DNA from: JBGPGW01 sp046349515
Lineage (GTDB): Bacteria; Pseudomonadota; Alphaproteobacteria; CADEGL01
DNA length: 64,000 bases
Direction: 5' to 3'
Assembly (NCBI GenBank): GCA_046349515.1
Contig: JAXMCE010000016.1
Span: 1-64,000, forward strand
Of this stretch, positions 52,268 through 60,162 are shown piece by piece. A model generated the notes under the pieces. That model did not search any database, was not told the origin of the DNA, and saw only the letters and a program-made list of their open reading frames with translations. Both the position numbers and the translations under genes were made by a program. Numbering within the stretch: position 1 is the stretch's first letter; every line of letters begins with the position of its first letter.

Positions 52268-55090
52268 ATGTTGACGCTCGGCTCGTTGGCCTTTGCCGCT
52301 CCGTGGGTTCTCGGCGCGCTCGCGGCACTGCCGGCGCTCTGGTGGCTTCTGCGCGTCACGCCGCCCAACCCGCGGCGCCTGCGCTTTCCGGCCGTGCGCC
52401 TCCTCCTCACCCTCCGCCAGGAGGATGAGACGCCGGCCCGCACCCCGCTCTGGCTGCTCGCCCTTCGCGTGGTTCTCGTCGCGCTCATCATCGTGGCCCT
52501 CGCGCGACCGATCCTCAATCCGGGACAGCCGCTCACGGGCAACGGGCCGCTCGTGATCGCGATCGATGACGGCTGGGCGTCGGCACGCAATTGGACCGAG
52601 CGCCAGGGCCACCTGACCGCATTGATCGACCATGCCGAGCGCGAGGCGCGCCAGGTCGTCCTCGTCATGACGGCGCCCCGCCCCGGCCAGAAGGCCGCGA
52701 ACATCCTCGGGCCCACCGATGCGCCCGCCATGCGCGAGCACGTCCTGGGCTTGGCGCCGAAACCATGGCCGGTCGACCGCCGCGGCGTGCTCGACGATCT
52801 CGCGCGCCTGCCCATCGCAGGGACAGCCGACGTGTGGTGGTTGAGCGACGGACTCGAGGACGGGGCCGCGCGCGATTTCGCAGCCGGCCTCCGGCGTCTT
52901 GGCACGGTCACCATGATCGACGACCGGCCCGAACGCCGGGCGCGTCTCATGCTGCCGGCGGTCGCCGAGACCAATGGCCTCATCGCGCATGCGATGCGCG
53001 CAGCATCCGACGCCGCCGAGGAAGCCCAGATCCGCGGCCTCGCCGAGGACGGCCGCATCCTTCTTCGCGAACCCCTGCGCTTCCCCACGGGCGAGACCAC
53101 GGCATCGACCACGCTCACCCTTCCGGCCGAGGTGCGCAACCAGCTCGTGCGGCTCGAGATCGAGGGCGAGGCCAGTGCGGGCGCGGTCGTCTTGTCCGAC
53201 GAACGATGGCGGCGGCGCCTCGTGGGCCTCACGGTGCTCAAGGCCGGCGAGCGGGACCTTCCGCTCCTGGGCGAGCTCTACTATCTCGAACGCGCCTTGG
53301 CGCCCTTCAGCGAGACGCGCAGCGGCACGCTCGAGACCCTCCTGGCCCAGCCCCTATCGCTCCTCGTCCTGCCGGACACCGCCGCGCTGTCGGATCCTGA
53401 AGTCCAAAAGCTCAGCGCCTGGATTCAATCGGGCGGCGTCCTCGTGCGTTTCAGCGGCCCGCGCCTCGCCCAGGGAGGGGATGCGTTGACGCCGGTCGCG
53501 CTGCGCCAGGGCGGACGGACGCTCGGAGGGGCCATGTCCTGGGGCCAGGCCGCGCGCCTCGCGCCTTTCCCGCCGACGAGCCCCTTCGCGGGCCTGTCGA
53601 TCCCGAGCGATATCGAGGTCGAGCGACAGGTCCTGGCCCAACCATCGGCCGATCTCGACGCGAAGACCTGGGCGCGCTTGCAAGACGGCACGCCCCTCGT
53701 GACTGGTGAGCGGCGCGGCAAGGGCTGGCTCGTCCTTTTCCACGTGACCGCCAATCCCGAATGGTCCTCCCTCGCGATTTCCGGCCTCTTCGTCGAGATG
53801 CTCCAGCGGCTCGTAGGCCTCAGCACGGGGATCACCCAGGAAGGCACCGTGGCCTCCCTTCCTCCGGTCGAAATTCTCGACGGGTTCGGTCACTTGAAGG
53901 CGCCAACCTCGGGCATCCGCCCGATCCCCAGCCGCGATTTCGCCCAAGCCAAGGCAAGCCCCGAGACTCCCCCCGGCCTCTATGGCGCGGCCGGGGCGCG
54001 GCGTGCACTCAATCTATCGAACAGCGTCACGAGCCTCGTCGGCCTGCCGACCCTCCCCGATGGAATCACTCGACGAACATTCGGGGCGCGCGGGGAGATC
54101 GACTTGATGCCGTGGATTCTCTTGGCCGCGCTGGTCCTCGTTTTTGCGGACCTTGTCATCAGCCTCGTCCTCCGCGGCCTCCTGCCGAACCCGCTCCCGT
54201 GGGCGAGAGCACGGCAGGACGCCGAGACGGGAGGCAACCCGCCCCGTTCCGATCGTCCGGAAGGCGGGCCAAGGCGTGCCCAGCGGGCTGCCCTGTTTTT
54301 TCTTCTTGTCCTTGCGACGGCGGCCGCGCCGAGTTCGGTTCGGGCGCAATCGGACTCAGAACCACCGAACGCTCTCAAGGCCGCCAATCAGATGCGCCTC
54401 GCCTATGTTCGGACGGGCGTGCCCGAGGTCGACCGCGTGAGTCGGGCGGGATTGCAGGGGCTGAGGCGCATCCTCCAGGAGAGAACCGCTGTCGAATTGG
54501 GGGATACGGCCGAAGTCGATCCCGTTACTGACGAGCTAGCCTTCTACCCCTTCCTCTATTGGCCGGTAGTCAGGGCAACCCAACCCCTCGGAGCGGATAC
54601 GGCCTCAAAAGTGTACGCGTACACTCGAAATGGCGGGGTTATCCTGTTCGATACCCAGGACCAGCAGACCTCAGGCATGGGCGTGGGTGGCAATAGCGCG
54701 ACCGAAGTTCGGGCGGTCCAGAGGCTGCTCGGCCGCCTTGGCCTCGCCCCCCTCGTGCCTGTGCCGCCCGAGCACGTCCTCGGCCGCTCCTTCTACCTCT
54801 TGTCGGATTACCCGGGACGTTGGGCGGGGGGAACGGTCTGGCTTGAGGCGGTCGACGACAGCGGCAACCGGGAAGCCGTGTCCTCGGTCATCGTCGGCAG
54901 CAACGACTGGGCCGGGGCCTGGGCGGCCGATGACCAGGGACGACCGGTGTTCCCGGTCGTTCCGGGCGGGGAGAAGCAGCGGGAGTTTGCTTACCGCTTC
55001 GGCGTCAACCTGATGATGTACGTGCTGACCGGCAACTACAAATCCGACCAGGTCCATCTCCGTTTCATTCTCGAGCGGCTCGGCCAATGA
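52268..55090 (+). CDS. BatA/DUF4159 domain membrane protein
   Basis: A 940-residue inner-membrane protein. The N-terminus (AAPWVLGALAALPALWWLLRVTPPNPRRLRFPAV) has the BatA-type membrane segment and a second helix (LWLLALRVVLVALIIVALARP). Residues 95-600 are largely periplasmic with GATase-like folds (GVLVRFSGPRLA). A helix follows at about 615-635, then near residue 675 a signal-peptide-like stretch (ALFFLLVLATAAAPSSVRAQ), after which the DUF4159 domain begins, including FYPFLYWPVVRATQPL and GGVILFDTQDQ. The layout suggests an old fusion of two exported proteins. Function unknown; overlaps the next gene by four bases. Confidence 0.9.
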   Translation: MLTLGSLAFAAPWVLGALAALPALWWLLRVTPPNPRRLRFPAVRLLLTLRQEDETPARTPLWLLALRVVLVALIIVALARPILNPGQPLTGNGPLVIAIDDGWASARNWTERQGHLTALIDHAEREARQVVLVMTAPRPGQKAANILGPTDAPAMREHVLGLAPKPWPVDRRGVLDDLARLPIAGTADVWWLSDGLEDGAARDFAAGLRRLGTVTMIDDRPERRARLMLPAVAETNGLIAHAMRAASDAAEEAQIRGLAEDGRILLREPLRFPTGETTASTTLTLPAEVRNQLVRLEIEGEASAGAVVLSDERWRRRLVGLTVLKAGERDLPLLGELYYLERALAPFSETRSGTLETLLAQPLSLLVLPDTAALSDPEVQKLSAWIQSGGVLVRFSGPRLAQGGDALTPVALRQGGRTLGGAMSWGQAARLAPFPPTSPFAGLSIPSDIEVERQVLAQPSADLDAKTWARLQDGTPLVTGERRGKGWLVLFHVTANPEWSSLAISGLFVEMLQRLVGLSTGITQEGTVASLPPVEILDGFGHLKAPTSGIRPIPSRDFAQAKASPETPPGLYGAAGARRALNLSNSVTSLVGLPTLPDGITRRTFGARGEIDLMPWILLAALVLVFADLVISLVLRGLLPNPLPWARARQDAETGGNPPRSDRPEGGPRRAQRAALFFLLVLATAAAPSSVRAQSDSEPPNALKAANQMRLAYVRTGVPEVDRVSRAGLQGLRRILQERTAVELGDTAEVDPVTDELAFYPFLYWPVVRATQPLGADTASKVYAYTRNGGVILFDTQDQQTSGMGVGGNSATEVRAVQRLLGRLGLAPLVPVPPEHVLGRSFYLLSDYPGRWAGGTVWLEAVDDSGNREAVSSVIVGSNDWAGAWAADDQGRPVFPVVPGGEKQREFAYRFGVNLMMYVLTGNYKSDQVHLRFILERLGQ

Positions 55091-57171
55091 GCGGCACGGT
55101 CGCGAACCTCGTCTGGGCACCCCTCCTCCCGGCGCAACTCCTCGTCGCGATCGCGGTCCTGTTCGCGCTTGCCTGCGGCTACGGGTTCCTCCGACGGACA
55201 CGGGGGATGATCTGGCGGGCCCTAGCCGTGGCGACATTCCTCCTCATCCTGTTGAATCCCTCCCTCCTCATCGAGGAGCGAGAGACCGAGGCCGGGATCG
55301 TCGCCATCGTCCTCGACGAGTCGCCGAGCCAGGACATCGGTGAACGGCGCCGGCGGTCGGAGGCGGCCGTCGCCGACCTCACGGCCCAGCTGAAAGGTGC
55401 CAAGGATTTCGACGTGCGCGTGGTCAAGGCCGGCCGCCGCGGAGAAGACGATGACTTGGACACCGGCACGCGCCTTTTCGAAGCGCTCGGCCGCGCGATC
55501 GCCGATGTTCCGCGCCAGCGCCTCGCGAGCGTGATCCTTGTCACCGATGGCCAAGTCCACGATGCCGCGGTGGCGGACGCGCTCGGGATCGAGGCGCCGG
55601 TCCACGTCCTTCTCAGCGGCGAGCGAGGCGAGGTCGACCGGCGTCTGACCTTGAGCAGCGCCCCGAGCTTCGGCATCGTCGGCAAGCCGGTGACCCTCAC
55701 CTTCCGCGTCGAGGATGCGCCGCAATCGAAGGCGCCCATCCGCGTGACGGTCCGGCGCGACGGCGCCGCGGTCCACACGCTTTCGGTTCCGGCGAACAGC
55801 GAGGGCAAGGTCGACATCATGATCGACCACTCGGGCCCGAGCGTCATCGAGCTCGAGGCGCAGCCCGGCCCCCATGAGCTCACGCTCGAGAACAACCGTG
55901 CCGTCGCGACGGTGAACGGCGTGCGCGACCGCCTCAAGGTCCTCCTCATCACAGGCGAGCCCCATCCGGGCGAGCGCACCTGGCGCACCTTCCTCAAGTC
56001 GGACCCTTCGGTCGACCTCGTGCACTTCACGATCCTGCGCCCGCCCGAGAAGCAGGACAGCACGCCGCTCAACGAGCTGTCGCTCATCACCTTTCCCGTG
56101 CGCGAGCTGTTCGAAGTGAAGCTCCCGCAGTTCGACCTCGTCATCTTCGACCGCTATCGCCGCCGCGGCATCCTGCCCATGAGCTACTTCGACGGCATCG
56201 CCAACTACGTGCGGAAGGGCGGCGCGCTTCTCATCGCTGACGGGCCGGCCTATGCCTCGCCCGCGAGCCTCTTCCAATCACCGCTCGGCGAAATTCTGCC
56301 GGCTGAACCGACAGGCCAGGTGATCGAGGCACCGTTCCGCCCGGCGCTCACGAACGCGGGCAAGCGCCACCCCGTGACGGCCGAGCTGTCCGCCGCGCCG
56401 ACCGGCGGCGAGAAATGGGGCCGCTGGTACCGGCAGATCGAAGCCAACGCCCGGCGCGGCCTGACGCTCATGAGCGGGGTCGGCGATCGGCCGCTTCTCG
56501 TCCTCGACCGGCAGGGCGAGGGGCGCGTGGCGGTGCTCTTGAGCGACCATATCTGGCTGTGGGCGCGGGGCTACGAGGGCGGCGGGCCTCAGGCCGAGCT
56601 CTTGAGGCGCCTCGCCCACTGGCTCATGAAGGAGCCAGAGCTCGAAGAGAACGACCTCCGCGCCTCCGTGCGCGGCAACAGGCTCGAGATCGTGCGTCGC
56701 GCGCTCGAAGCGGGGCGAGCCGCGGTTTCCGTCACCGATCCCGGCGGCAAGCAGCAGCGCGTCGAGCTCAAGGATCAGGGCCAGGGGCGCGCGGCGGGCT
56801 CGATGGCGCTCCACGGTCCCGGGCTCTACAGGGTTCGGGATGGCGAGCGGACGGCCCTCGCGGCAGCAGGCTCTCCTAACCCCCTCGAGACCGGCGACAT
56901 GCGGACAAGCGATGAAATCCTGGCGCCGCTCGTCAAACGAACGGGCGGCGGCATCGTCTGGCTTGCCGAGCGGGGCACGCCCGAGATCCGTCGCACCCAG
57001 GGCGGGCTCGGCAGCGCCGGCCCCGCCGGCACGCGCGATTGGATCGGGCTCAAGCCGCCGGGCGAATCGGTCGTCCGCGGCGTGCGTCGCGTGCCGCTGC
57101 TGCCCGGGCTGGCCGTTCTAGCTGTGGGGCTCGGCGCGCTCGCCTTCGGCTGGTGGCGCGAGGGGCGCTAG
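55087..57171 (+). CDS. Membrane protein with vWA/GATase-like domains
   Basis: A 694-residue protein closing the MoxR-DUF58-DUF4159 operon (ATGA overlap). Two N-terminal helices (LLPAQLLVAIAVLFALACGYGFL; ALAVATFLLILLNPSLLI) are followed by a vWA-like domain (GIVAIVLDESPSQDIGERR, then RLASVILVTDGQVHDA), where the metal-site DxSxS is altered to DESPS. A GATase-like domain follows (LLITGEPHPGERTWRTFL, FDLVIFDRYRRRGILPMSYF, YVRKGGALLIADGP). A last helix (PGLAVLAVGLGALAFGWW) returns to the membrane. Likely works with the other three products at the cell envelope; activity not known. Confidence 0.85.
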   Translation: MSGTVANLVWAPLLPAQLLVAIAVLFALACGYGFLRRTRGMIWRALAVATFLLILLNPSLLIEERETEAGIVAIVLDESPSQDIGERRRRSEAAVADLTAQLKGAKDFDVRVVKAGRRGEDDDLDTGTRLFEALGRAIADVPRQRLASVILVTDGQVHDAAVADALGIEAPVHVLLSGERGEVDRRLTLSSAPSFGIVGKPVTLTFRVEDAPQSKAPIRVTVRRDGAAVHTLSVPANSEGKVDIMIDHSGPSVIELEAQPGPHELTLENNRAVATVNGVRDRLKVLLITGEPHPGERTWRTFLKSDPSVDLVHFTILRPPEKQDSTPLNELSLITFPVRELFEVKLPQFDLVIFDRYRRRGILPMSYFDGIANYVRKGGALLIADGPAYASPASLFQSPLGEILPAEPTGQVIEAPFRPALTNAGKRHPVTAELSAAPTGGEKWGRWYRQIEANARRGLTLMSGVGDRPLLVLDRQGEGRVAVLLSDHIWLWARGYEGGGPQAELLRRLAHWLMKEPELEENDLRASVRGNRLEIVRRALEAGRAAVSVTDPGGKQQRVELKDQGQGRAAGSMALHGPGLYRVRDGERTALAAAGSPNPLETGDMRTSDEILAPLVKRTGGGIVWLAERGTPEIRRTQGGLGSAGPAGTRDWIGLKPPGESVVRGVRRVPLLPGLAVLAVGLGALAFGWWREGR

Positions 57172-57290
57172 GAAGCTCTCACCAGAATCCAATGAGCTAA
57201 ATTTTGGTCCGCCGCGCGGCCATACGCGTACGGAGGCTTCCTCCGCAAGACCAGCGGCTGCAAGGCAACAACCACCTTTCGAAATCCCAC

Positions 57291-57320
57291 AAAAAAAGCC
57301 GGCCCCACAAGGGGGCCGGC
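57291..57320 (-). terminator. Intrinsic terminator of the porin gene
   Basis: On the minus strand GCCGGCCCC (57312-57320) pairs with GGGGCCGGC (57298-57306) around a five-base loop and is followed by seven U (57291-57297). It lies 27 bases after the porin stop, a textbook Rho-independent terminator. Confidence 0.92.
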
Positions 57321-57346
57321 CATGACATCGAGAGATCGTTGTTTCG

Positions 57347-58777
57347 TTAGAAGTTGTACTGCATGCCGAGCTGCACGCGGCTGGCCTGACCGTCCTTGTC
57401 CTGGTTGAAGCCAGTGACAGCGGCGGTGTAGTTCCAGCCATGCATGAACTCGAGGCCGATCGTCACGCGCGAGACCGGGTTCCACATGATGTTGGCGTGG
57501 ACCGTCCGGGTGCGCTCCGTCTGGCCGTTCGCAGCCGCGCCGAGCTTCGCCGTATTCACGTCGTTGTAGCCCTGGCCGTAGTAGGCGTTCGACCGCAACG
57601 CGTTGGTCCAGTAGTGCGTGAAGCCTGCCCAGAAGCCGTACGACGGATTGAGCGTGATATCGGCACCGCAGCCTGCTGTAACGTTGAGCGTGCCAGCACA
57701 ACCGGGATTCGTACCTGGATTGCTGACGACATAATCACGCGCACCGTTACCCGTGATGTATCGGCCGAGACCTTTACCGCCGTTCACAGCCGCGCTGATG
57801 TAGTCTTGCGAGTTGATGAACGGAGTCTTGACCGTGACACCCAAGTGACCGCCGCCACCGAACGCGCTGTCGGTATCGCCGACGCCGTTCGTATAGTGCA
57901 TGTACCGGCCAACGCCGCTCACGTTGACAGCGCCCCAAGACGGCCGGTAGCGCAACGCGGCGACGAAGTCCGGCGCCTTGTCGGTGAAGTTGTTGTTGGT
58001 CGACGCAGCGCCAGCGACGTTCCGGATGTTCGTCTGTTCCGGGTTTTCGATGGCGAGGTCCAAGGACAGCGTGTCCATGAGACCCGTCGAGTAGCGGATC
58101 TGAGCCTGGCGCAGGAATTCCTGACCGGCCGGACCGAAGAAGTCGACGGTGTCGAAGAACGTGTCCTGGTCCATGAAGGTCGACCAGGTCTGACCACCGA
58201 GGACGGGGCCCAACTGACCGTAGGCGTGGCGGACACGGAAGGACGACGAGTTCGAGAACCGCTCGTTGCCGCTGGCCCCGAAGAAGTCGCCTTCGATGCG
58301 GGTCCGGAGAGAGCCCCAATCGGTCGGCGTCCGCGTGTCGAAGCGGATACGCGACTGCCGGGCGTGCATGCGGAAGTCACTGCCCTGGCCCGCCGCCACC
58401 GTTCCGTCGCGCGCGATCGACGACACGACGAACGAGTCGATGTTGGACCCAAGACCCTGGCCACCGTTGCTGACGTGCGGTCGGCCGATCGAATAGAACG
58501 CATCCACACGCGCGTAGCCGCTGAAGCTCAGCGAGGTATCCGTGCCAGGCAGCTTCCACGAGCCGGGGAATTCGCCGGCCGTGACCGCCTGCGCGGGCGC
58601 CACGCGCTCGCTCTTCGTCGTCTGGGACGACTCGAGCTGATTGAGACGATTCTGAAGGGCATCGATCTGCGCCTTCAGATCGGTCGTTTCATCCGCCGCA
58701 ACGGCCGGACCGGCCAACAGCGCGATGGCCGCACCGGATCCCAGCAGAGCGGACTTCAGGTTGGTATCAATGATCAT
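57347..58777 (-). CDS. DcaP-like outer-membrane porin
   Basis: A 476-residue trimeric porin of the DcaP type. The signal peptide (NLKSALLGSGAAIALLAGPAVAA) is followed by a short coiled coil (DLKAQIDALQNRLNQLESS) that projects into the periplasm. The barrel then begins at SLSFSGYARVDAFYSIGRP and ends with an outer-membrane C-terminus (VQLGMQYNF, terminal Phe). The motif RQSRIRFDTRTPTDWGSLRTRIEGDFFG is characteristic of the family (quoted in part). DcaP porins take up dicarboxylates or other anions; substrate here unknown. GGAGG lies before the ATG. Transcribed alone with its own terminator. Confidence 0.9.
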   Translation of the reverse strand: MIIDTNLKSALLGSGAAIALLAGPAVAADETTDLKAQIDALQNRLNQLESSQTTKSERVAPAQAVTAGEFPGSWKLPGTDTSLSFSGYARVDAFYSIGRPHVSNGGQGLGSNIDSFVVSSIARDGTVAAGQGSDFRMHARQSRIRFDTRTPTDWGSLRTRIEGDFFGASGNERFSNSSSFRVRHAYGQLGPVLGGQTWSTFMDQDTFFDTVDFFGPAGQEFLRQAQIRYSTGLMDTLSLDLAIENPEQTNIRNVAGAASTNNNFTDKAPDFVAALRYRPSWGAVNVSGVGRYMHYTNGVGDTDSAFGGGGHLGVTVKTPFINSQDYISAAVNGGKGLGRYITGNGARDYVVSNPGTNPGCAGTLNVTAGCGADITLNPSYGFWAGFTHYWTNALRSNAYYGQGYNDVNTAKLGAAANGQTERTRTVHANIMWNPVSRVTIGLEFMHGWNYTAAVTGFNQDKDGQASRVQLGMQYNF

Positions 58778-59220
58778 CGAACCTCCTCTCCTAAACGCAT
58801 CGAAGTCCCTGGATCGGTTAGCAGTCGACGCGTCGGCACTCGGCGACATTTTCTGAACCGAGATGCGAGAGTTATTGCGGTCCCATGGAATATGGGCAAG
58901 ACAATATCGGGTCCGCGTGACATTCTCCCGACGCCTGTTGCGCTGACGCAACACGAATGAAATTCTATAAACTTTTCAACATGTTATGACATGGATTCCG
59001 AGTAAGTCTTTGAAATGGCGTCATAAAAAATGGGAAAGCGATCGGCAGCTCAAAAAACTATATTCCCTCAAGATGTTAGATTAAGGAAAACTTACGAACC
59101 TGCGTTCGGCCCCGAAGGAAAAGGGCAGGGGCATGAGTGTCCTCGCCGAGGCGACATCTGGCTTCCACACCATAGCAATTGTGTCGCGATGGTCTCAGGT
59201 GAATTTCTTGAATACTGAAA
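58778..59220. other. 443-base AT-richer gap between porin and TPR gene
   Basis: No supportable gene. Two hairpin-forming palindromes stand out: TGTTGCG-CTGA-CGCAACA (58936-58953) and CATGT-TATG-ACATG (58980-58993). The segment 58955-59095 is clearly AT-rich, as expected for promoter DNA serving the divergent porin and TPR genes, but I could not fix a -35/-10 pair. A 62-codon open frame at 59030 has no ribosome site or recognisable sequence. Confidence 0.5.
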
Positions 59221-59994
59221 ATGATGTCTGACGGGTTGATGGCAGGCTTGCGCCTGCACCAGGAAGGGCGCCTCCAGGAAGCCGATGAGGCCTACAACGC
59301 CGTCCTCCAGACAGAGCCGGAGAACGCGGAAGCGCACCATCTTCTCGGCGTCGTTGCCTATCAGATGGGCCGGCCAGCGGAGGCGGTCGCGCGGATCGGC
59401 CGTGCCATCGCAATCAATCCCCGGGCCGCGGCCTACCATGACAACATCGGCCTCGCATTCCTGGCGCTCGGCAAACTCGACGATGCCCATATGCATGCAC
59501 GGCGGGCCGTCGCCCTCGATCGGCGCCATCCGAGCATCTATTGCAACCTCGGCAATATCCTCTTCGCACAAGGGCAATATGCCGGCGCGGCTCGGGCTTA
59601 CCGACGCGCCCTTTCCTTGAAGACCGATTTCGCCGAGGCCCACAATGGATTGGCCACCGCCCTCGCCCGCGAAGGCGATGCAGACGGCGCGATCACGCAT
59701 CTTCGCCGGGCGCTTTCGCTCCGCCCGGGTTATGCGGATGCTCACCACAACCTGGCCAACGCGCTTCTCGCCAGAGGGCAAAGCGAGGAGGCCATCGCGC
59801 ACTACCGCGCCGCACTCGCATCCGGCCCGAGCAACGCGGACACCTTGAAGGGTCTCGCGGCCGCTTATCTTCACACTGACCGGCCGCACGAAGCGGTCAA
59901 TTGTCTCGAGTCCGCGCTCAAGCTCGACCCCGAGGATCGCGATGCTGCGCACCTCTTGAGCGACGCGAAGCAACGACTCGAAGCCCAGGCGTAA
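59221..59994 (+). CDS. Tetratricopeptide repeat protein
   Basis: A 257-residue protein built almost wholly of about seven TPR units of 34 residues, for example AEAHHLLGVVAYQMGRPAEAVARIGRAIAINP and ADAHHNLANALLARGQSEEAIAHYRAALASGP (quoted in part). There is no signal peptide or other domain. It probably scaffolds protein contacts. No clear ribosome site precedes either ATG (59221 or 59224). It stands 168 bases before the TPR-sulfotransferase gene, whose repeats are similar, suggesting shared origin or function in sugar or protein modification. Confidence 0.85.
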   Translation: MMSDGLMAGLRLHQEGRLQEADEAYNAVLQTEPENAEAHHLLGVVAYQMGRPAEAVARIGRAIAINPRAAAYHDNIGLAFLALGKLDDAHMHARRAVALDRRHPSIYCNLGNILFAQGQYAGAARAYRRALSLKTDFAEAHNGLATALAREGDADGAITHLRRALSLRPGYADAHHNLANALLARGQSEEAIAHYRAALASGPSNADTLKGLAAAYLHTDRPHEAVNCLESALKLDPEDRDAAHLLSDAKQRLEAQA

Positions 59995-60162
59995 CACTCG
60001 AAAGCAGACGGCGCCTCTCTGCCGTGCGGCCGGCATACCTGGACGAACATTCGGATTTGGGCCATATCTCGCCCACAGTCTTGAGGATAGCTTCGGCTGC
60101 GACGAGCCGTACCTGCGACGACAGACGGAACGGCATCGCTGCCTGCAAAAAATGATCGACGA

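Noticed and set aside
54611..54624. Perfect palindrome GTGTACGCGTACAC
   Set aside because: It lies inside the DUF4159 coding region and encodes a conserved-looking segment; treated as chance.
59030..59218. 62-codon open frame upstream of the TPR gene
   Set aside because: No Shine-Dalgarno site or similarity, and it lies in promoter-like AT-rich DNA.
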